Positions 17,657-26,054 of a stretch of DNA of 64,000 bases are shown here, piece by piece. Position 1 is the stretch's first letter. The number at the start of each line of letters is the position of its first letter. The translations under genes were made by a program, and so were the position numbers. Source of the stretch: AWTP1-13 sp963814055. GTDB taxonomy: Bacteria; Pseudomonadota; Alphaproteobacteria; Rhizobiales; Hyphomicrobiaceae. The notes below the pieces were generated by a model, which worked only from the letters and a program-made list of their open reading frames with translations, had not been told where the DNA came from and searched no databases. The stretch lies in NCBI GenBank assembly GCA_963814055.1, contig CAWFBJ010000020.1, positions 62,001-126,000 on the forward strand, read 5' to 3'.

Positions 17657-17689
17657 AGCCGGCGCCTTATCAGGGCGCCGGCTTTTTTT
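17657..17689 (+). terminator. Intrinsic terminator with no gene upstream
   Basis: A perfect 10-bp stem AGCCGGCGCC/GGCGCCGGCT, a 7-base loop and seven T residues. It is oriented to stop plus-strand transcription, yet no plus-strand gene lies in 17321-17656, which suggests an unannotated transcript. Confidence 0.8.
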
Positions 17690-17805
17690 GATTGTGCCGC
17701 ATTATCCCCGCCCGCTCCGATTGTGCTATCATGTATAGATCACAGTAATTATCCAAGTAACCTGAGTACACCTGAATAAAAATGGTCCAAAATTGAATAT
17801 TCGTA

Positions 17806-17834
17806 TTGACAGCGTTACGCTGGTCAGCTATAAA
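17806..17834 (+). promoter_or_regulatory. Sigma-70-type promoter with a palindrome in its spacer
   Basis: TTGACA (17806-17811), 17 bases, TATAAA (17829-17834). The spacer contains AGCGT-T-ACGCT (17811-17821), flanked by TGAC and GTCA, so an imperfect palindrome covers 17807-17826. It points at the small terminase gene about 180 bases downstream and looks like a repressor-controlled phage promoter. Confidence 0.65.
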
Positions 17835-17898
17835 TTCGCTATCATCTCGAAAATTGCGTGTTGGGGCGTCCATTGTTATGGCGGGCGCGTCCTTTGCT

Positions 17899-17928
17899 GC
17901 CTCCGCCTCCGCCTCCGCCTCCGCCTCC
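17899..17928. repeat. Hexanucleotide tandem repeat (GCCTCC)x5
   Basis: Five exact copies of GCCTCC in the leader between the prophage promoter and the small terminase gene. Confidence 0.85.
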
Positions 17929-17930
17929 TG

Positions 17931-17960
17931 GCCCCCGCCCTGAGCTTGTCGAAGGGCGAC
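17931..17960. repeat. Short palindromic repeat, CGCCCTGAGC form
   Basis: CGCCCTGAGCTTGTCGAAGG followed by GCG, as at 17.45 kb, here inserted in the leader of the phage-derived genes. Confidence 0.7.
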
Positions 17961-18012
17961 CTGAGCCTCCCTGCCCTCGCCCTTCGCGCCGCGTCGCCGA
18001 GACCCGCCGCCC

Positions 18013-18600
18013 ATGACATTTGCTGCCAAGTACACCCCCGCGCAGTGGGCCGAGGCCCAGCGCCTGCGCGCCGAAGGCCTGACCTTCCGTGCCATCGCGA
18101 AAAATCTTGGCTTTAACAGCCCCGCGACCGTTTCCACGCGCGCTCGCAAGGAGGGCTGGTGGGGCAGCGAGAACACCGGCGTTGCCGGCCTGGCGAAAGG
18201 CAAACCACGTTCTGCCTCGCCGGCGACAGCCACGATCCGCCGCGCCCTGGCGGTGCGTCTCTACTGTTTTATCGAGCTCGAGATGCGGATGAAGGAGTTG
18301 CGCATGAAGAAGCAGTTGGACGCCTATGAGCAGTCCCCGGACAAGACTGAGCTGCCCGTGGTGACCAAGGAGGAGCGCGAGAGTTTCGCCGCGCTCATCG
18401 AACAGATCAATCAAGTGACGGAGATGGCCTCTGAACCCGCCCTCGCTGCCAACGGGAGGAGAAAGTCCGCCAGCACCAACCCCGAGCTCACCGCCCTCAG
18501 CGACGACATCGACACCGCCGGTCTCGCCATCGCATCCGAGAAGGACGACCTCCGCGCAGAACTGGCGGAGCGTCTTGGAAAGCTGTTCCCGCAGTCCTGA
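18013..18600 (+). CDS. Phage terminase small-subunit-like protein
   Basis: 195 residues. The N-terminus is a helix-turn-helix (TPAQWAEAQRLRAEGLTFRAIAKNLGFNSPATVSTRARKEGW), as used by phage packaging proteins to recognise DNA. The C-terminal half is charged and helical. It lies directly before, and overlaps by 26 bases, a frame with a large-terminase ATPase domain, which supports the small-subunit role. ATG at 18013. A TTGACA/TATAAA promoter lies 180 bases upstream. Confidence 0.72.
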   Translation: MTFAAKYTPAQWAEAQRLRAEGLTFRAIAKNLGFNSPATVSTRARKEGWWGSENTGVAGLAKGKPRSASPATATIRRALAVRLYCFIELEMRMKELRMKKQLDAYEQSPDKTELPVVTKEERESFAALIEQINQVTEMASEPALAANGRRKSASTNPELTALSDDIDTAGLAIASEKDDLRAELAERLGKLFPQS

Positions 18601-19160
18601 AGGCCTCGATTTTCTCGCCAGCCACCTCACGCGGGAGCACTTCGACCGCGTCGTCAAATACGACTGGTGCGTCAACGGCCGCGACGACCAGCTCGCGCCG
18701 GTCCTGGCTAAGGGCGGCGGACGCTGGCACACGTGGCTCGTGCTCGGCGGTCGCGGCTCGGGTAAGACCCGTACCGGCGCCGAATGGATCCGCGCGCAGG
18801 TGGCCGGCGAACCGCCGCTCGCAGACCGCCGCTCGCACCGCATCGCCCTCATCGGCGACACTATCGCCCAGGTGCGCAGCGTCATGATCGAAGGCGTATC
18901 GGGCCTGCTCTCGGTCTTTCCGCCCGACGCTCGCCCCAAGCTCGAAGTCTCGAAGAACCAGCTCGTGTGGTCGAACGGAACCGTGGCGCAGATGTTTGCC
19001 GCCGACGATCCCGACAGCCTGCGCGGACCGCAGTTCGATGCCGCGTGGTGCGACGAGCTCTGCAAGTGGCGCCGGCCCGATTACGCCTGGGACACGCTGC
19101 AGTTCGCATTGCGTCTCGGCCGGTGGCCGCAATGCGTGGTCACCACTGCACTCCATCCCC
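18575..19160 (+). pseudogene. Phage terminase large subunit, N-terminal ATPase part only
   Basis: About 190 residues of a large terminase: GLDFLASHLTREHFDRVVKYDW, Walker A GGRGSGKTRTGAEW near residue 55, and a Walker B-like FDAAWCDELCKW near residue 150, then RPDYAWDTLQFALRLGRWPQCVVTT. At that point (about 19148) homology stops; family members continue TTPRP and on into the nuclease domain. The frame then reads unrelated Arg/Pro-rich sequence to 19894, while the neighbouring frame enters a lysozyme. The nuclease domain, portal and all structural genes are missing. Read as a deletion junction, not a simple frameshift. The start is a TTG at 18575 inside the small-subunit gene. Confidence 0.82.
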
Positions 19161-19547
19161 CTCGCCACCGTGCGCCGCATCTATCGCGACCGCTACTGGT
19201 TGCTAGCGTCATGCCCTCACCTGTCCGCGCCGCTCGGCTTCTTCCACTTCGATGCGGCCGTCAACCAGGGCGTCACCGGTGCCGCGCGCCTGCTGCAGGA
19301 GGCGGTCGGCGCCGAAGTCGATGGCGAGATCGGTCCCGAGACGCTCGGCAAGGCTGCCGCGCGTCCGATCGCGGAAACGCTCGTGCTCTACGCCGAAGCG
19401 CGCCGCCGGCACTACCGCTCGCTCGCGACCTTCTGGCGCTTCGGCAAGGGCTGGCTCATCCGGGTCGACCGGACGCTCGAAGCCGCCCGCGCCATCACGC
19501 CGACCCAGCCTTCCCCTTCCCCGTCCCAGCAACAGGAGCAAACATCC
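19156..19547 (+). pseudogene. Phage N-acetylmuramidase (GH108) C-terminal remnant
   Basis: Homology begins at about LATVRRIYRDRYWLLASC and continues FFHFDAAVNQGVTGAARLLQEAV, the DGEIGPETLGKAA peptidoglycan-binding segment and YRSLATFWRFGKGWLIRVDRTLEAA, the C-terminal half of GH108 lysozymes. The catalytic N-terminal region, with its conserved glutamate, is absent, replaced by the terminase part in another frame. The frame continues without a stop into the holin-like segment, so the two may once have been one gene or adjacent genes. Confidence 0.75.
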
Positions 19548-19841
19548 ATGACCGATACAACCCAGCCTCCGGCCGCCACAGCGCCCACACCCGACACCAA
19601 GTGGTGGGGCCAGTCGATGACGATCTGGGGCGTCATCATCACCACGCTCTCCACCGTCCTGCCAGCCTTCGGCCCACTCCTCGGTCTCGACGTCACGGCC
19701 GAACTGGTGCGCCAGCTGGGCGACCAGATCGTCGTCATCGTCCAGGCGGTCGGTGGTCTGATCGGCACAATTTTGACGATTTGGGGCCGTGCGCGCGCCA
19801 CAACCACCCTCGAGCGCAAGCAGATAACCATGAATATGTAA
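19548..19841 (+). CDS. Holin-like phage membrane protein
   Basis: 97 residues from the ATG at 19548, which has GGAG nine to ten bases upstream. A polar N-terminus (MTDTTQPPAATAPTPDTKWW) precedes a membrane helix (MTIWGVIITTLSTVLPAFGPLLG) and a second hydrophobic helix (QIVVIVQAVGGLIGTILTIWG). The GxIGTILTIWGR ending is common among holin-associated proteins next to GH108 lysozymes. It may also be read as the C-terminal extension of the lysozyme remnant, since no stop separates them. Confidence 0.62.
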   Translation: MTDTTQPPAATAPTPDTKWWGQSMTIWGVIITTLSTVLPAFGPLLGLDVTAELVRQLGDQIVVIVQAVGGLIGTILTIWGRARATTTLERKQITMNM

Positions 19842-19889
19842 GGTGCCTGCGCCTCCGCCCGCCGCTAGCCGAGCCGCCCGGCACACCTA

Positions 19890-19895
19890 TATAAT
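19890..19895 (+). promoter_or_regulatory. Candidate -10 box for the response regulator operon
   Basis: TATAAT at 19890-19895, about 85 bases before the response regulator start. I see no good -35 match at the right distance, so this is tentative. Confidence 0.3.
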
Positions 19896-19979
19896 CAGCG
19901 AGGGTCGGACCCGTCCTGCCGAAGGCGGGCAAACACCGGTGCTGACCCCACAGGCGCCGGGCGTTGCAGGAGGCACAAC

Positions 19980-20652
19980 TTGCGGGTTCTGATTGTCGAG
20001 GACGATGGCGATCTCAACCGGCAACTCGTCACGGCGCTCACCGACGCGGGCTACGCCGTAGAATTCCGCCTTCGATGGCGAGGAAGGCTTCTTCCTCGGC
20101 GACACCGAACCCTACGACGTGGTCATCCTCGATACCGGCCTGCCGAAGATGGACGGCATCCGCGTGCTGGAACAATGGCGGCGCTCGGAACGCAACATGC
20201 CGGTCATCATCCTCACGGCGCGCGACCGCTGGAGCGACAAGGTGGCGGGCATGGACGCCGGCGCCGACGACTACGTCGCCAAGCCCTTCCACATGCAGGA
20301 GCTGCTGGCGCGCGTGCGGGCCCAGATGCGCCGCGCGTCCGGTCACGCCAAGAGCGACATCGAGTGCGGGCCGATCAGGCTCGACACCAAGACGGCGCGT
20401 GTCACCATCGACGGCCAGCCGATCAAGCTCACCTCGCACGAGTATCGCCTGCTCGCCTATCTCATGCATCACAACGAACGTGTCGTGTCGCGCACCGAGC
20501 TGGTCGAGCATCTCTACGAGCAGGACTTCGACCGCGACTCCAATACCATCGAGGTCTTTATTGGCCGGCTGCGCAAGAAGATCCCTCCCGATATGATCAA
20601 GACCATCCGCGGCCTGGGCTATCGCCTCTCGAAGGAAGGCGATGAAAACTAA
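19980..20652 (+). pseudogene. PhoP/FeuP-like response regulator, frameshifted
   Basis: The gene starts with TTG (mature sequence MRVLIVEDDGDLNRQLVTALTDAGYAV), and AGGAGG lies a few bases upstream. The frame is lost at about 20061-20067 (GTAGAATTCCGCC). Removing one base restores E-S-A-F-D-G-E-E-G and leads into VVILDTGLPKMDG (phospho-acceptor Asp) and KPFHMQELLARV. An OmpR-type winged helix follows (SHEYRLLAYLMHHNERVVSRTELVEHLYEQDFDRDSNTIEVFIGRLRKKI). The rest is intact to 20652 and overlaps the kinase start by 11 bases. It is either a sequence error or a broken gene; the intact downstream frame from 20119 lacks the first acidic pocket residues. Confidence 0.85.
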
Positions 20653-22033
20653 CTCGCTGGCTTTCCGGCTGTTCGTCACGGCTGCCGCCTGGGTGCTGGT
20701 GGTGCTCCCCATCGCCGGCTGGATCATCTTCTCGCGCTACCGCTACGAGGCGTTGACCACCTTCGACACCCGCATCTCCTTCTTTCTGACAGTCGTCATC
20801 AGCGACGCCGACGAGCATTCCGAGAATGGCCCCAACTCGCCCAACAACTGGGGAGAAGGCCTGTTCGAGATCACGCACTCGGGCTGGTACTGGCAGATCA
20901 AGCCGCTCGATGGCCGGACCGGGCCGACACTGCGGTCGCGCTCGCTGTCGGGCGACGTCATGCCGCTTCCCAGCGAATACAATGTCGAGCCCAACGAAAG
21001 AGAGGTGCGCTGGGGCAATCTGATCGGACCCGGAGACCAGCGCGTGCGCATCGCCGAGCAGGTGTATGTGTTCGGCGACGGCAAGGCGGCCCAGCGCTAT
21101 TCGGTTGCCGTTGCCGGCAAGCTGAGCGAGGTCGAAGAGACCGTCGCTGCCTTCCGCAGCCAGCTCATTCAGGCGCTGGCGCTGGCCGGCATCGGTTTGC
21201 TCGCCGTCACGCTGCTCCAGATCCGGTTCGGGTTGTTTCCGCTGTCGCGCATGGAACAGAATCTGGCTGCGATCCGATCGGGCGAGGCCGCCAGGCTCGA
21301 AGGGGATCCGCCCGCCGAGATCAAGCCTTTGCAGCAGGAGCTCAACGCGCTGCTCAAATCCAACCAGGAGATCGTCGAGCGTGCGCGCACCCATGTCGGC
21401 AACCTTGCGCATGCGCTCAAGACGCCGCTAGCGGTCCTCATCAACGAGGCGCAGGGCGATGACTTGCCGCTGGCCCGCAAGGTGACCGAGCAGGCCGACA
21501 ACATGACCACGCAGGTCAATCTCTATCTCGACCGCGCCCGCATGGCCGCGCGCATCGGCGTCATCGGCCGCGTGACGGAGGTGCGCCCCGTGAGCGAATC
21601 CATCGTGCGCGCGCTGGAGCGCATCTATCGCGACAAGGACCTCACCTACTCGCTCGACTGTCCTTACGGCACCCGCTTCCAGGGCGAGCGGCAGGACCTG
21701 GAGGAGATGCTGGGCAACCTGCTCGACAACGCCTCCAAGTGGGCGCGCTCGCGGGTCAGCCTTGTGACCTCGACCACCTCGCAGACCGCAGGCAACGGCG
21801 CATCGGGCAACTGGCTCGAAATCAGGGTGGAGGACGACGGGCCGGGTCTCACCGCCGACCAGATCGCCGAGCCCATCGCGCGCGGGCGGCGTCTGGACGA
21901 GACCAAGCCCGGTTCCGGCCTCGGCCACTCCATCGTGGCTGATCTGGCCTACTGCTACAGCGGCAAATTCGAGTTGGCGCGTTCCGAGTCCGGCGGCCTG
22001 TCCGCCCGCCTCACGCTTCCGCTGGCCACATGA
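20642..22033 (+). CDS. Membrane sensor histidine kinase (PhoQ/FeuQ-like)
   Basis: 463 residues. Two membrane helices (about residues 10-30 and 180-200) frame a periplasmic sensor of about 140 residues. It continues with a HAMP-like linker, a dimerisation box GNLAHALKTPLAVL with the phospho-histidine near residue 258, N-box LGNLLDNASKWAR, and a G-box DDGPGL plus GSGLGHSIV. The unusual HALKTPL (not HELRTPL) is typical of the PhoQ-like branch. It partners the overlapping response regulator; rhizobial homologues act in envelope and osmotic or acid responses, which is only a guide here. Confidence 0.92.
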   Translation: MKTNSLAFRLFVTAAAWVLVVLPIAGWIIFSRYRYEALTTFDTRISFFLTVVISDADEHSENGPNSPNNWGEGLFEITHSGWYWQIKPLDGRTGPTLRSRSLSGDVMPLPSEYNVEPNEREVRWGNLIGPGDQRVRIAEQVYVFGDGKAAQRYSVAVAGKLSEVEETVAAFRSQLIQALALAGIGLLAVTLLQIRFGLFPLSRMEQNLAAIRSGEAARLEGDPPAEIKPLQQELNALLKSNQEIVERARTHVGNLAHALKTPLAVLINEAQGDDLPLARKVTEQADNMTTQVNLYLDRARMAARIGVIGRVTEVRPVSESIVRALERIYRDKDLTYSLDCPYGTRFQGERQDLEEMLGNLLDNASKWARSRVSLVTSTTSQTAGNGASGNWLEIRVEDDGPGLTADQIAEPIARGRRLDETKPGSGLGHSIVADLAYCYSGKFELARSESGGLSARLTLPLAT

Positions 22034-22192
22034 TCCCAGTCAAATTTGGCGTCGGACAAGCCGAGCGCACGGCAGGCCGCACTTTTGCCCGAATCAAGGC
22101 TGCATCAGAATGTTAAAGTAGCGGTTCTTTCGGGCCTCCCTGGCTTGAGCTTTGGCGGGGCTATTGAGTATGCCCATACGGGGGAGGATTGA

Positions 22193-22651
22193 ATGAAGAC
22201 GACACTGCTGGTTTCGGCGCTTGCCGCGTCGCTCGCGCTCATGGGCTGCGAGACCAATCAGGATGGCGGAACGGTCGCTGGCGCCGTGGTGGGCGGCATC
22301 ATAGGTAATCAGTTCGGCAAGGGCGGCGGCAGGGTGGCTGCCACGGTCGCTGGCGCCGTCGTGGGCGGCATCGTCGGCAACGAGATCGGCCGCAAGCTCG
22401 ATGATCGCGACCGCCAGTTGGCGCGCGAGGCCGAATACGATGCCTGGGAGCGCGGCCCGCCGAACCGGCCCGTGCGCTGGCGCAATCCCGACAACGGCCG
22501 CTACGGCGAGATCGTCGCCGAGGACTACTACGAGCGCGGCGGTTCGCGCTGCCGCAACTTCGTGCACAAGGTTTGGATCGACGGCCGTCCGCAGGCCATG
22601 CGCGGCACCGCCTGCCGCAACCCCGACGGCACGTGGAGCCAGGTCGGCTGA
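22193..22651 (+). CDS. Glycine-zipper lipoprotein (17-kDa surface antigen type)
   Basis: 152 residues with a lipoprotein signal (LLVSALAASLALMGC, lipobox ending at Cys 19). Two glycine-zipper segments follow (GTVAGAVVGGIIGNQFGKGGG and VAGAVVGGIVGNEIG). The soluble C-terminal domain (PVRWRNPDNGRYGEIVAEDYYERGGSRCRNFVHKVWIDG) resembles the surface-antigen domain of the rickettsial 17-kDa antigen family. It should sit in the outer membrane. It is followed directly by an intrinsic terminator. ATG at 22193 with GGGGAGG upstream. Confidence 0.88.
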   Translation: MKTTLLVSALAASLALMGCETNQDGGTVAGAVVGGIIGNQFGKGGGRVAATVAGAVVGGIVGNEIGRKLDDRDRQLAREAEYDAWERGPPNRPVRWRNPDNGRYGEIVAEDYYERGGSRCRNFVHKVWIDGRPQAMRGTACRNPDGTWSQVG

Positions 22652-22679
22652 GCGCAACGCTCCGCCGTCGTATGCAATC

Positions 22680-22705
22680 GCCCCGGCTTCGGCCGGGGCT
22701 TTTTG
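22680..22705 (+). terminator. Intrinsic terminator after the lipoprotein gene
   Basis: Stem GCCCCGGC/GCCGGGGC with a TTCG tetraloop, then TTTTTGCTTTTT. It lies 29 bases after the lipoprotein stop codon. Confidence 0.88.
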
Positions 22706-22744
22706 CTTTTTCGGGCTGCGCCTCTACGAGTGTTCGGGCCGCCG

Positions 22745-22939
22745 TTACCCCCGGTCACCCCTGTCAGGCTTCGGCGTCATCATCAGTTCGCGCTGCTTGT
22801 CGCCGATCTCGCGCATGAGCTTGCTGGCGATCTGTTGCAGCTCTTGCAGGCCGCGCTCGGCATCGGCCCAGCGTTCATCCTTCACGGCCGACGCGACGCC
22901 GCTCATGACTTCCGCGCCTTTGTGAGCGTCCCTCAGCAT
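22745..22939 (-). CDS. Small helical protein C of a WxxAER trio
   Basis: 64 residues, soluble and probably all-helical. The core VASAVKDERWADAERGLQEL matches the cores of the two genes just upstream. Its ATG is one base after the stop of protein B, so it is last in a tight three-gene operon. No known family recognised. The charged ends (KPDRGDRG) have no obvious role. Confidence 0.65.
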   Translation of the reverse strand: MLRDAHKGAEVMSGVASAVKDERWADAERGLQELQQIASKLMREIGDKQRELMMTPKPDRGDRG

Positions 22940-22940
22940 T

Positions 22941-23132
22941 TTACGGTTTGCCTGTCTTTTCGGTGTGCTCGGTGCGGATGGAGCCCAGCTCTCTCAGAGC
23001 TCTGTTGATCGTATCGATCGTTACAACGAGGGCGCGTTCCGCGCCCGGCCAGTCCCGGCGCTGGGCGGCTTCCAGGGCTGCGTGCGACATCACCGTCACA
23101 ACGCGTATTTTTTCCAGGATTTCGGAAGACAT
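22941..23132 (-). CDS. Small helical protein B of a WxxAER trio
   Basis: 63 residues; the core HAALEAAQRRDWPGAERALV aligns with the neighbours at the DW-x-x-AER-x-L positions. It begins 11 bases after protein A stops and ends one base before protein C starts. No signal peptide or membrane segment. Function unknown. Confidence 0.65.
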   Translation of the reverse strand: MSSEILEKIRVVTVMSHAALEAAQRRDWPGAERALVVTIDTINRALRELGSIRTEHTEKTGKP

Positions 23133-23143
23133 GGGAAAGACGC

Positions 23144-23317
23144 TTACTGCGCCGCTTCCAGCCGCATGCCGAGGCTGATGAGCCGCATTTCGCGCGCGCC
23201 CAACTGCGTTTCGCGCAATTCACGTTCCGCTGCCAGCCAGTCTCCACGCGATGCCGCCGCGGTGGCGTTGTCGAGATGCTCTTTCGCGCGGCGAACCTGT
23301 TCGGCAAAATTGCTCAT
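23144..23317 (-). CDS. Small helical protein A of a WxxAER trio
   Basis: 57 residues from the ATG at 23317 (MSNFAEQVRRAKEHLDNA). The core TAAASRGDWLAAERELRETQ shares spacing and residues with proteins B and C. Longer upstream frames are rejected because they add unrelated Arg/Ser-rich sequence. First gene of the trio; a lone receiver protein lies 200 bases upstream in the same direction. Confidence 0.65.
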   Translation of the reverse strand: MSNFAEQVRRAKEHLDNATAAASRGDWLAAERELRETQLGAREMRLISLGMRLEAAQ

Positions 23318-23515
23318 GACACGGTCTCCATGCCTCTTACTGCTGAGTAAACGCTTGGTTTTTGCATGCGGTTCCTCAGTCCAATGGCGCGAAAAGCGGC
23401 ACGAGCTGCTTCTGCCCGGTTCATAAGCCCTTGGTCGCTGCAAATTTCCCGTATTGCCGCTGCGAGCCCGCGCGCCAAAACCTATGAGCGAAGCACCCGT
23501 TCGACGTTGCGACGC

Positions 23516-23896
23516 TCAGAGGCTTCTGATCACCGCCACGATTTCGGAGATGTTGGCGGGCTTCGCGAAGAACCGGCTGTTGGCGACTGCCCGTGACGGG
23601 TCGGCGCTATTGCCCGAAGCATAGATGACCGGAATGTCGGGCCGTGCCGCACGGAATGCCTCGGCTACATCCCAGCCGTTGAGATATCCGGCAAGCTGGA
23701 TGTCGGTGACCAGCACGTCGATATGCTGCTCGGTTTCCAACAGGCCGACGGCGCCTTCTCCTGTACTCGCTTCCAGCACCTCCCAACCGGCATTTTTCAG
23801 ATGGTGCACGATTTCATCACGCAGGAGCCACTCGTCTTCGACGACGAGGACGACCGCTGATGAACGTCCGGCGCACATCCGGCGCAATCCCTTCAA
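23516..23896 (-). CDS. Stand-alone receiver-domain response regulator
   Basis: About 126 residues, a single CheY-like receiver: acidic pocket VLVVEDEWLLRDEI near residue 20, phospho-acceptor in VLVTDIQLAGYLNGWDVA near residue 65, switch Ser/Thr in IYASGNS, and the conserved Lys in RFFAKPANISEIV. No output domain. It resembles the FixJ/hybrid-kinase-associated receivers common in rhizobia. A later start at the second Met (MCAGRSS) is possible. Confidence 0.87.
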   Translation of the reverse strand: MKGLRRMCAGRSSAVVLVVEDEWLLRDEIVHHLKNAGWEVLEASTGEGAVGLLETEQHIDVLVTDIQLAGYLNGWDVAEAFRAARPDIPVIYASGNSADPSRAVANSRFFAKPANISEIVAVIRSL

Positions 23897-24085
23897 AGCC
23901 TGAGTTTGCCAGATGGCAGCTCACGTCTGCCGTCGCGCATCTGCGCTACGACATAGGTGTGAACGTGGCCTGCTGAACCGGGTTCCGGGAGGAGCATGGC
24001 AAAATCGATAATGTGGAGAATGCTGGTTAGCTTTTTGCAACTGCGTTGCCAGGCTGCCCTACGTTGGGGTGTGCGCCGCCTGGCG

Positions 24086-26054
24086 TCACCGCATCACGCG
24101 TCCGATAATTGCCGCGGCAACCTTGCCGGGCTCGATGCGTTCGATCGCCGCCGAATAGCGCCCCGAATAGACGAGCTTGATGAGGTCCGTGCGCGCTGCG
24201 TCCGCGTTGTCGAAGCGAACCGCAAAATCGTGCTCGCCGCACCGCACGACCTTTGCGGGCAACTGCAGTCCCTCGAACGCCACCGTGACCTCGCTCCCGG
24301 CCCCGGCATGGGGCGAGCCCACCAGTCGCGCACCGCCCAGCGAAAGATCCAGCACGCGATGGAGAGATGCTGTTGTACCCGCATGCACTGTTGCCTCACC
24401 GCCCGCCGCCAGCCGTTCGGTGGAGCGGTAGCGCGGCTGCTCGATGCAAACCATGCAGGCGATGGTCAGCACGATCATATTGTACCAGCTCCAGAACAGA
24501 CACAGCGCACTGGAGTCGCGCAGCTTGGTTCCGTCCTCGATCAGGAACGCCCACACCACGCCGACAATGGTCAGGAAGAGATACACCAGGAACATGTTGA
24601 GCAGCGGCCATTGCACCAGGCGCTGGCTGCGGTCTCCGCCCTTGGCCGTGACCTTGAACTTCTGGCCCTTCGGCTTGGTCAAGCCGTGCGCCACCGCCTG
24701 CAGGATTTGCGAGCCGGCCAGCAGCTGGGTCACGTCCGTCATGATGGGCATCACGCGGCTCTGTGCCATCCATCCCGTGGCGATGGACGAGGCCACGAAG
24801 TGCGGCACGTAGTAGGACAGCGTCGTGACCACGTCCGCCTGCACCGCATTGACGTTGAGCAGCAGATAGAGAATGGGAACGATGATACCGAGCATGCGGA
24901 AGGAATAACTGCCGAACCAGTAGAGAAACGCCTCGATCAGGCTCACGCGGTCGATGACCGACAGTCCGTTGCCGCGCCGCAGCGGCCCGAGGGGCCCGCG
25001 AAAAATCTGCATGAAGCCGAGCGCCCAGCGGCTGCGTTGCGTGATGTATTCCTTCAGGCCCTCCGGCGCGAGGCCGAGCGACAGGCGCTCGTTGAGGTAG
25101 ACGGTGCGGTAGCCGCCCTGCTTCATCTTGAGCGTGACGAGATAGTCTTCCGTCACCGAGTTCGGTCGGGAAGCCGCCGAGGCGCTGCAGCTCTGCGAAG
25201 CGGATCACCGAGGACGTACCGCAGCAGAAGGCGGCGCCCCAAGCATCCTTGGAGGCCAGCACCACATCGAAGAAGTAACGCTGTTCGTCGGGCCAGACGC
25301 CTGCAATCGACAGGTTGGATTGCAGCGGGTCCGGATTGATGAAGTGCTGCGGCGTCTGCACGATGCCGACGTCGCTCTCGCGGAACAGGCTGAGCGCCCG
25401 GCGCAGGAATTGCGATGTCGGTACGAAATCGGCATCGAGGATGCTGATGAAGTCGGGCGGTTCCGCAAGCGCTGCCACGTGCTTGAGCCCGTTGTTGATG
25501 TTGCCAGCCTTGGCGTGCGCATTGTCGGGCCGCGTCAGATAGCTGACGCCCAGCCGTCGCGACAATGCCTCGAGCCAGGGCCGGCGTCCGTCGTCCAGCA
25601 CCCACACGCGGAAGCGGCCATAGTCCATGGATGCCGCGCCGACGATCGTGCGCTCCAGGATCGCCTCGTCCTCATTGACCGTGCAGATGAACACGTCCAC
25701 GAGGGGCTGCGGCTCGCGCGCATCCAGCCAGGGGAGATTGCGCTCGACCTCGGGCGTGCGATTGCTGAGCCGCGTCAGCCCGATCAGGCCTATCGTCGTG
25801 CCCATCATCGCCAGCGTCTCGATGCCTGCGAAGAGCACGCCCACGATCCAGTCGATATCCAATCCGACCGGCGGCAGGGTCGACAACCAGCGCCACACCA
25901 TGTAGCGCCACATCAAGACGACAACCACGGCAACCACGGCGGCGCGGGCGCGCTCGTCGTTGGGCCGCAGCCAGGGCAGGGCCACCAGCGCCACCCCGGC
26001 GACCAGCAGGCCGGGCGCCAGCGTTTCGAGCAGCAGGCTTATGGTCGGGTTCAT
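24086..26054 (-). pseudogene. GT2 beta-glucan/cellulose synthase-like protein with PilZ domain, frameshifted
   Basis: Encodes a BcsA-like processive glycosyltransferase. After three N-terminal helices come VDVFICTVNEDEAI, WVLDDGRR, ISILDADFVP (DxD), the QTPQHFINPDP gate, VTEDYLVTLKM (TED) and ITQRSRWALGF (QxxRW), then membrane helices and a C-terminal PilZ module with RSTER and DLSLGG, expected to bind cyclic di-GMP. The frame breaks at about 25155-25165: GGFPTEL instead of GGFPTE-S-VTEDYL, one base too many. Pieces: 26054 to about 25160, and about 25160 to 24086. The ATG overlaps the stop of the upstream membrane-fusion gene (ATGA). Either a sequence error or a broken gene. Confidence 0.87.

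Larger units (their letters stand above)
17321..18012. other. Non-coding, partly AT-rich stretch at the left edge of the prophage remnant
   Basis: 692 bases without a clear gene. It contains a short palindromic repeat, an orphan intrinsic terminator, an AT-rich block (about 17715-17880) with a strong promoter, five copies of GCCTCC (17899-17928) and another short repeat. No integrase, tRNA or obvious attachment-site duplication was found. Confidence 0.6.

Noticed and set aside
17899..17928. (GCCTCC)x5 considered as part of a CRISPR or phase-variation system
   Set aside because: Too short with no spacers; it lies in a leader and not in a coding frame, so phase variation of a protein is not supported.
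24027..25339. Plus-strand frame of up to 447 codons opposite the glycosyltransferase
   Set aside because: Arg/His/Gln-rich shadow of a conserved gene on the other strand.
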